DNA from: Flavobacteriales bacterium UBA2426 | GTDB lineage: Bacteria; Bacteroidota; Bacteroidia; Flavobacteriales_F; PHOS-HE28 | Direction: 5' to 3' | DNA: 6,900 bases | Assembly (NCBI GenBank): GCA_002342985.1 | Contig: DDRC01000025.1 | Span: forward strand, 1 to 6,900 | In this document: positions 4,384 through 6,900 of the stretch, one piece after another | How the letters are laid out: each line of letters opens with the position of its first letter | How positions within the stretch are numbered: position 1 is the first letter of the stretch | Made by a program: the position numbers and the translations under genes | The notes under the pieces: generated by a model | Seen by the model: only the letters and a program-made list of their open reading frames with translations | Told to the model about the DNA's origin: nothing | Databases searched by the model: none

Positions 4384-5682
4384 ATGCGCATCCTGCTTCC
4401 CGTCCTCCTGCTATTGCCCGTTCAAGCTTCCGCCTGCACCGCCTTCACCACCACCCACAACGGCCGCACCTACATCGGCTGCAACGAGGATTCGTGGAGC
4501 ATCAACGCCAACGTGCGTTTCGAGCAGGGCTTTGTCACTCCGGGCTTCCCTGAGCGATCCCTGAGCGGAGTCGAAGGGAGCCGAAGGGCCCGGAGTGCCA
4601 CATACGGAACCATCTACTTCGCGAACTACAACGGCCACCCTACGCGCGCCATGGCCGACCAACTGGGCATGAACGAGGCCGGGCTGGTGTTCGACATCCT
4701 GGTCGTGGACCATGGACCGGTGAAGCGACGCATGAGCAAGCCCGCTGTGGAGACCGCCGATGCGATCCACCACATCATGCGCACCTGCGCCACTATACAG
4801 GAAGTGGAAGCCTACCTGCGCACCGTGAACACTGGCGCCTCGGTGGGCCAGCTCTTCTTTTGCGATGCACAAGGCGGCTACCTGGTGCTGGAACCCGACA
4901 CGCTAATCATCGGCAACGACCCGTGGTTCGCGCTGGGCAACTGGCGCATGAGCCGGTGCAGCGATCCCGGCACCATTCCGATCGCGCGCCTCCAGGCCGG
5001 CCGGCAGGTGCTGATGAACGGGGGCGGCACATCCTGGGAAGGCGCGGAGAATGTGCTCTCCACCATGACCGCATGCCGCAAGCAGATGGGCGAAGGCACC
5101 CTCTACAGCGTGCTGTTCGATCCTGCCGAAAAGAAGGCGCAGCTCTACTTCTACCACGACTTCAGCGAGCGCGTCACATTCGACCTGAAGGAGGAACTGA
5201 CCAAGGGCGATCGCACGGTGGACATGGCCTCGCTCTTCGGGCCGCGTCCCGAATATGATCGGCTGAAAAGCCACCTCACGCCCTTCCACCAGCGTTGGCT
5301 GTTCTGGGCCTTGCTGGCAATGGCCGCTGTGGCGGTCATTGTGGGCGCGGTGAACCTGGTGCAGCTCATCGGCCGAAGCGTGGCCAAGGTCCGCGGGCGG
5401 AGCGCCCGTTCGCTGATCACGCCCATCCTTTCAGGACTTGCCAACGCGACGGTGATCGGCCTGATCGGCGTGCTGCTGATGCAGGAAGGGGTGTACTACT
5501 TCGGGCTGGGCAGCGTGCTATCCGCGCTTGCGTGGGTACCGCTCCTCTTCATCACACTCAGCGGTCTTCACTTGTGGCGGACGAAGAGAACCAACGAGGC
5601 GGCGTGGCTGCGCATTGCGGCGATCATGATCATCTCGCCGATGACTGCCGCGCTCGCCTGCTGGGGCATGCTGCTTCCATGA
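4384..5682 (+). CDS. Predicted Ntn amidohydrolase (C45/choloylglycine hydrolase-like) fused to four membrane helices
   Basis: 432 residues from the ATG at 4384. Residues 1-17 (MRILLPVLLLLPVQASA) form a signal peptide, and cleavage would expose Cys18 as the N-terminal nucleophile. CTAFTTTHNGRTYIGCNEDSW (18-38) matches the start of linear-amide C-N hydrolases and related Ntn families, with the conserved Asn34-x-Asp36. Further support is the QLGMNEAGLVFD segment. Such enzymes cleave non-peptide amide bonds (bile salts, acyl-lactams, N-acyl compounds); the substrate here is unknown. After the roughly 285-residue domain come four hydrophobic stretches (about 305-328, 344-367, 371-398, 407-431), an unusual addition that would anchor the catalytic domain on the periplasmic side. 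An upstream in-frame ATG at 4342 would hide the signal peptide behind 14 residues and is less likely. Residues 53-72 look like an inserted repeat-encoded loop. The gene may be co-transcribed with the preceding secreted-protein gene. Confidence 0.75.
   Translation: MRILLPVLLLLPVQASACTAFTTTHNGRTYIGCNEDSWSINANVRFEQGFVTPGFPERSLSGVEGSRRARSATYGTIYFANYNGHPTRAMADQLGMNEAGLVFDILVVDHGPVKRRMSKPAVETADAIHHIMRTCATIQEVEAYLRTVNTGASVGQLFFCDAQGGYLVLEPDTLIIGNDPWFALGNWRMSRCSDPGTIPIARLQAGRQVLMNGGGTSWEGAENVLSTMTACRKQMGEGTLYSVLFDPAEKKAQLYFYHDFSERVTFDLKEELTKGDRTVDMASLFGPRPEYDRLKSHLTPFHQRWLFWALLAMAAVAVIVGAVNLVQLIGRSVAKVRGRSARSLITPILSGLANATVIGLIGVLLMQEGVYYFGLGSVLSALAWVPLLFITLSGLHLWRTKRTNEAAWLRIAAIMIISPMTAALACWGMLLP
4536..4597. 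repeat. Inverted-repeat element inside the Ntn hydrolase gene
   Basis: Arms cactccgggc (4536-4545) and gcccggagtg (4588-4597) are perfectly complementary over 10 bp. Between them are two partial copies of ccctgagcg (4548-4556 and 4559-4567) and a tcgaaggg word (4571-4578). The frame stays open and encodes FPERSLSGVEGSRRARSA (55-72), between FEQGF and the YGTIYF strand that related enzymes join with a short turn. The inner word gagcggagtcgaaggg resembles a dispersed repeat I recall from Bacteroidota and other environmental genomes (unverified). Confidence 0.65.
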
Positions 5683-5693
5683 GGAACACCGTT

Positions 5694-5731
5694 CCAAGGG
5701 CGCAGCAGCACTCAAGCGGCCGGACCCTTGG
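5694..5731. terminator. Hairpin between convergent genes, possible terminator
   Basis: ccaaggg (5694-5700) and cccttgg (5725-5731) form a perfect 7-bp stem around a 24-nt loop. It lies between the stop of the plus-strand hydrolase (5682) and the stop of the minus-strand gene (5732-5734), where a shared terminator would be expected. No T-run follows on either side, so intrinsic termination is doubtful. Confidence 0.3.
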
Positions 5732-6316
5732 CTACCCTGCCCTGCGGAACACCAGCCCCAGCCATCCACGGTCCACGCGGATCTCCTGCAGCACGCCGTC
5801 GCGGTACACGTAGTGGTTCTTCTCCTTGTTGGGCAGCCGCAGGATGTACTCGCCCGGCGCGATGCGCTCCACGGGGCACTCGGACAGCTCGCTCTCCACG
5901 AAGACGCTGTCCTGGCCAAGCGGCTCCTCATAGTATAGCCGAGTGGTGGTCCATGGATTGGCCGGCAGCGCCGCGCTGTACACCTTGTCAGGGTGCACCA
6001 CATAGAGCCCACGCCCTCCGATGGCGCGGAGTGCGCTGCTGTCCCTCAGGGTCGCGCCATCCCGCACGATGGTATGGCAGCCGGTCACCCGCCCATCCAC
6101 GTAGAGCGTGCGCACCACCGTGTTCACCTCGCGCTTCCACAGGAAGGTGAAGTTGGATCGCGATGTCATCGAGTAGGTCACGCTATCGCCTCGGGCCACG
6201 CGCAGCACGTTGATGGTACCCAGTTTCTTCCCGTTATGGAGGATGTGGAAGAAGCCATCCTGGGCCGTGCATGCGCCGGCCACGAGGAGCAGGCAAACGG
6301 AAAGCACGCGCATCAT
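5732..6316 (-). CDS. Small secreted protein, DUF6134-like (Bacteroidota)
   Basis: 194 residues, with an N-terminal hydrophobic signal sequence (MMRVLSVCLLLVAGACTAQ) and no further membrane segment, so probably periplasmic or outer-membrane facing. The mature part starts FFHILHNGKKLGTINVLR and contains SNFTFLWKREVNTVVRT, a VHPDKVYSAALP stretch, YYEEPLGQDSVFVESE, and a C-terminal LPNKEKNHYVYRDG...EIRVDR. This is a beta-rich pattern I associate from memory with a Bacteroidota family of unknown function (DUF6134); the family name is tentative. Two adjacent ATGs (6316 and 6313) give starts differing by one residue. It follows the membrane-protein gene on the same strand after 32 nt, so they may form an operon, although a -7-like box also lies between them. 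No catalytic residues can be named. Confidence 0.8.
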   Translation of the reverse strand: MMRVLSVCLLLVAGACTAQDGFFHILHNGKKLGTINVLRVARGDSVTYSMTSRSNFTFLWKREVNTVVRTLYVDGRVTGCHTIVRDGATLRDSSALRAIGGRGLYVVHPDKVYSAALPANPWTTTRLYYEEPLGQDSVFVESELSECPVERIAPGEYILRLPNKEKNHYVYRDGVLQEIRVDRGWLGLVFRRAG

Positions 6317-6332
6317 CGGCGGGGAGGCGAGC

Positions 6333-6340
6333 TAAATGTA
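6333..6340 (-). promoter_or_regulatory. Possible -7 box for the small secreted protein
   Basis: The minus strand reads TACATTTA, one base off TAnnTTTG, 16 nt upstream of the ATG at 6316. It falls in the 32-nt gap after the upstream gene. It is weak on its own but one of few AT-rich words in the region. Confidence 0.3.
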
Positions 6341-6348
6341 GGCGTTCG

Positions 6349-6900
6349 CTAGCGAATGTCCTCGTCAGGGAAACCGAATCGGCGGGGGCCGCCCAAGGGG
6401 TCCCTCTCCTCCTTCGGCTTGGCGAAGACCCGCTGCGAGAGGACCAGCGCGAGCACGCCGATCAGCGCCGTGAGCGCGCTTCCTGCGATGAGCCACGGAT
6501 CGCCCTGGCCCTTGGCCACGGCCTTCAAGGCGCCCAACAGGCCCGATGCACCCAGCAGGTTGCCCCAGCCCACCCACTCGATCACCTGGCCCTGCCAACG
6601 GTAGATGCTCCAGCCCACGAGCAAGGAGGCGATGGGCACCAGGCTCAGGTAGGCCGTGGCCTGATCCATGCGGATCGCATCCTGCAGCACGGGCCGCAGC
6701 ACGCGCACGGCTGCCGATGCGGCGATTGCCGCCATCAGGGCCATGTGCACGGTGCGGTACCGCTCGCGCGCCTGCTGCGATGGCCTGTAGCGCAGCAGTT
6801 CCGCGATCCGCTTCGGCCTGGCTTCGGGATGCTCCATCACCAGGGTCTCGAACACGGCCTGCTTGGACATGCCGAAGCCCAGCAGCTCCTTCGCCTTCGC
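6349..6900 (-). CDS. Polytopic membrane protein of unknown function, N-terminus probably outside window
   Basis: The frame is open from the right edge to TAG at 6349-6351. An ATG at 6870 would give 173 residues, but the ten codons before it (AKAKELLGFG) read as good protein continuous with the following helix, so the true start is probably beyond 6900. The N-terminal part, AKELLGFGMSKQAVFETLVMEHPE then KRIAELLRYRPS, looks like a soluble helical motif found ahead of membrane segments in some Bacteroidota proteins. Four hydrophobic segments follow (counted from the ATG at 6870, about residues 43-60, 72-92, 98-117 and 125-147), then a charged C-terminal tail (KPKEERDPLGGPRRFGFPDED). I do not recognise the family and no active-site residues are visible. 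It is upstream of, and on the same strand as, the small secreted protein gene. Confidence 0.7.
   Translation of the reverse strand, partial: AKAKELLGFGMSKQAVFETLVMEHPEARPKRIAELLRYRPSQQARERYRTVHMALMAAIAASAAVRVLRPVLQDAIRMDQATAYLSLVPIASLLVGWSIYRWQGQVIEWVGWGNLLGASGLLGALKAVAKGQGDPWLIAGSALTALIGVLALVLSQRVFAKPKEERDPLGGPRRFGFPDEDIR

Noticed and set aside
4990..5010. ccggccggcagg in the hydrolase as another copy of the icmF-leader palindrome
   Set aside because: Only a short GC-rich core is shared, the arms are absent, and the codons fit the surrounding protein.
5518..6012. 164-codon minus-strand ORF overlapping the hydrolase and the secreted-protein gene
   Set aside because: It overlaps two better genes in other frames and has an Arg/Ser/Cys-rich shadow composition.

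Overview
The window looks like a high-GC member of the Bacteroidota, probably in or near the Flavobacteriales. Three things point there: a secreted protein ending in a type IX secretion (T9SS) sorting domain, promoter boxes of the form TAnnTTTG, and an IcmF-type fused acyl-CoA mutase. A small secreted protein of a Bacteroidota-type family fits as well. No rRNA, tRNA, CRISPR array, transposase or integrase was seen.

Layout. Positions 1-1077 (minus strand) hold the N-terminal 359 residues of icmF, an adenosylcobalamin-dependent acyl-CoA mutase with a fused G-protein chaperone; the gene runs off the left edge. Upstream of it lies an AT-richer HNH endonuclease gene (1257-2246, minus). This gene sits between two 246-bp direct copies of the icmF 5' end and leader, 938-1183 (copy A) and 2324-2569 (copy B). 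They are offset by exactly 1386 bp and align without gaps at about 93.5% identity. Copy A is joined in frame to the intact mutase. Copy B is cut off at codon 47 and ends in nine unrelated residues. Of the 16 differences, 13 fall in 58 bp, and eight consecutive codons (17-24) all differ only at the third base. Each copy also contains an older event of the same kind: another icmF start broken after codon 15 (14 in copy A), followed by a 68-bp scar that begins with a 22-bp palindrome. My reading is that an HNH-bearing unit entered icmF and brought a replacement promoter and 5' end, so the gene stayed functional. This is the most interesting part of the window.

Positions 2577-2933 are non-coding. 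They hold a candidate native icmF promoter, an inverted cluster of 7-bp repeats, a probable dispersed repeat and the promoter of a hicB-hicA toxin-antitoxin pair (2934-3367, plus). Next on the plus strand come a T9SS-secreted protein (3415-4299) and a predicted N-terminal-nucleophile amidohydrolase fused to four membrane helices (4384-5682). The second strand block, read leftward, is a polytopic membrane protein that starts beyond the right edge (6349-6900) and a small secreted protein (5732-6316). The secreted protein converges with the hydrolase over a short hairpin.

A second theme is that three different short palindromic repeats sit in or at coding sequence. One is in the GTPase domain of icmF (382-400), one at the icmF leader scar (1124-1145 and 2510-2531), and one in the hydrolase domain (4536-4597). 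Two of them are read through in frame and lengthen surface loops, which suggests dispersed repeats tolerated inside genes.
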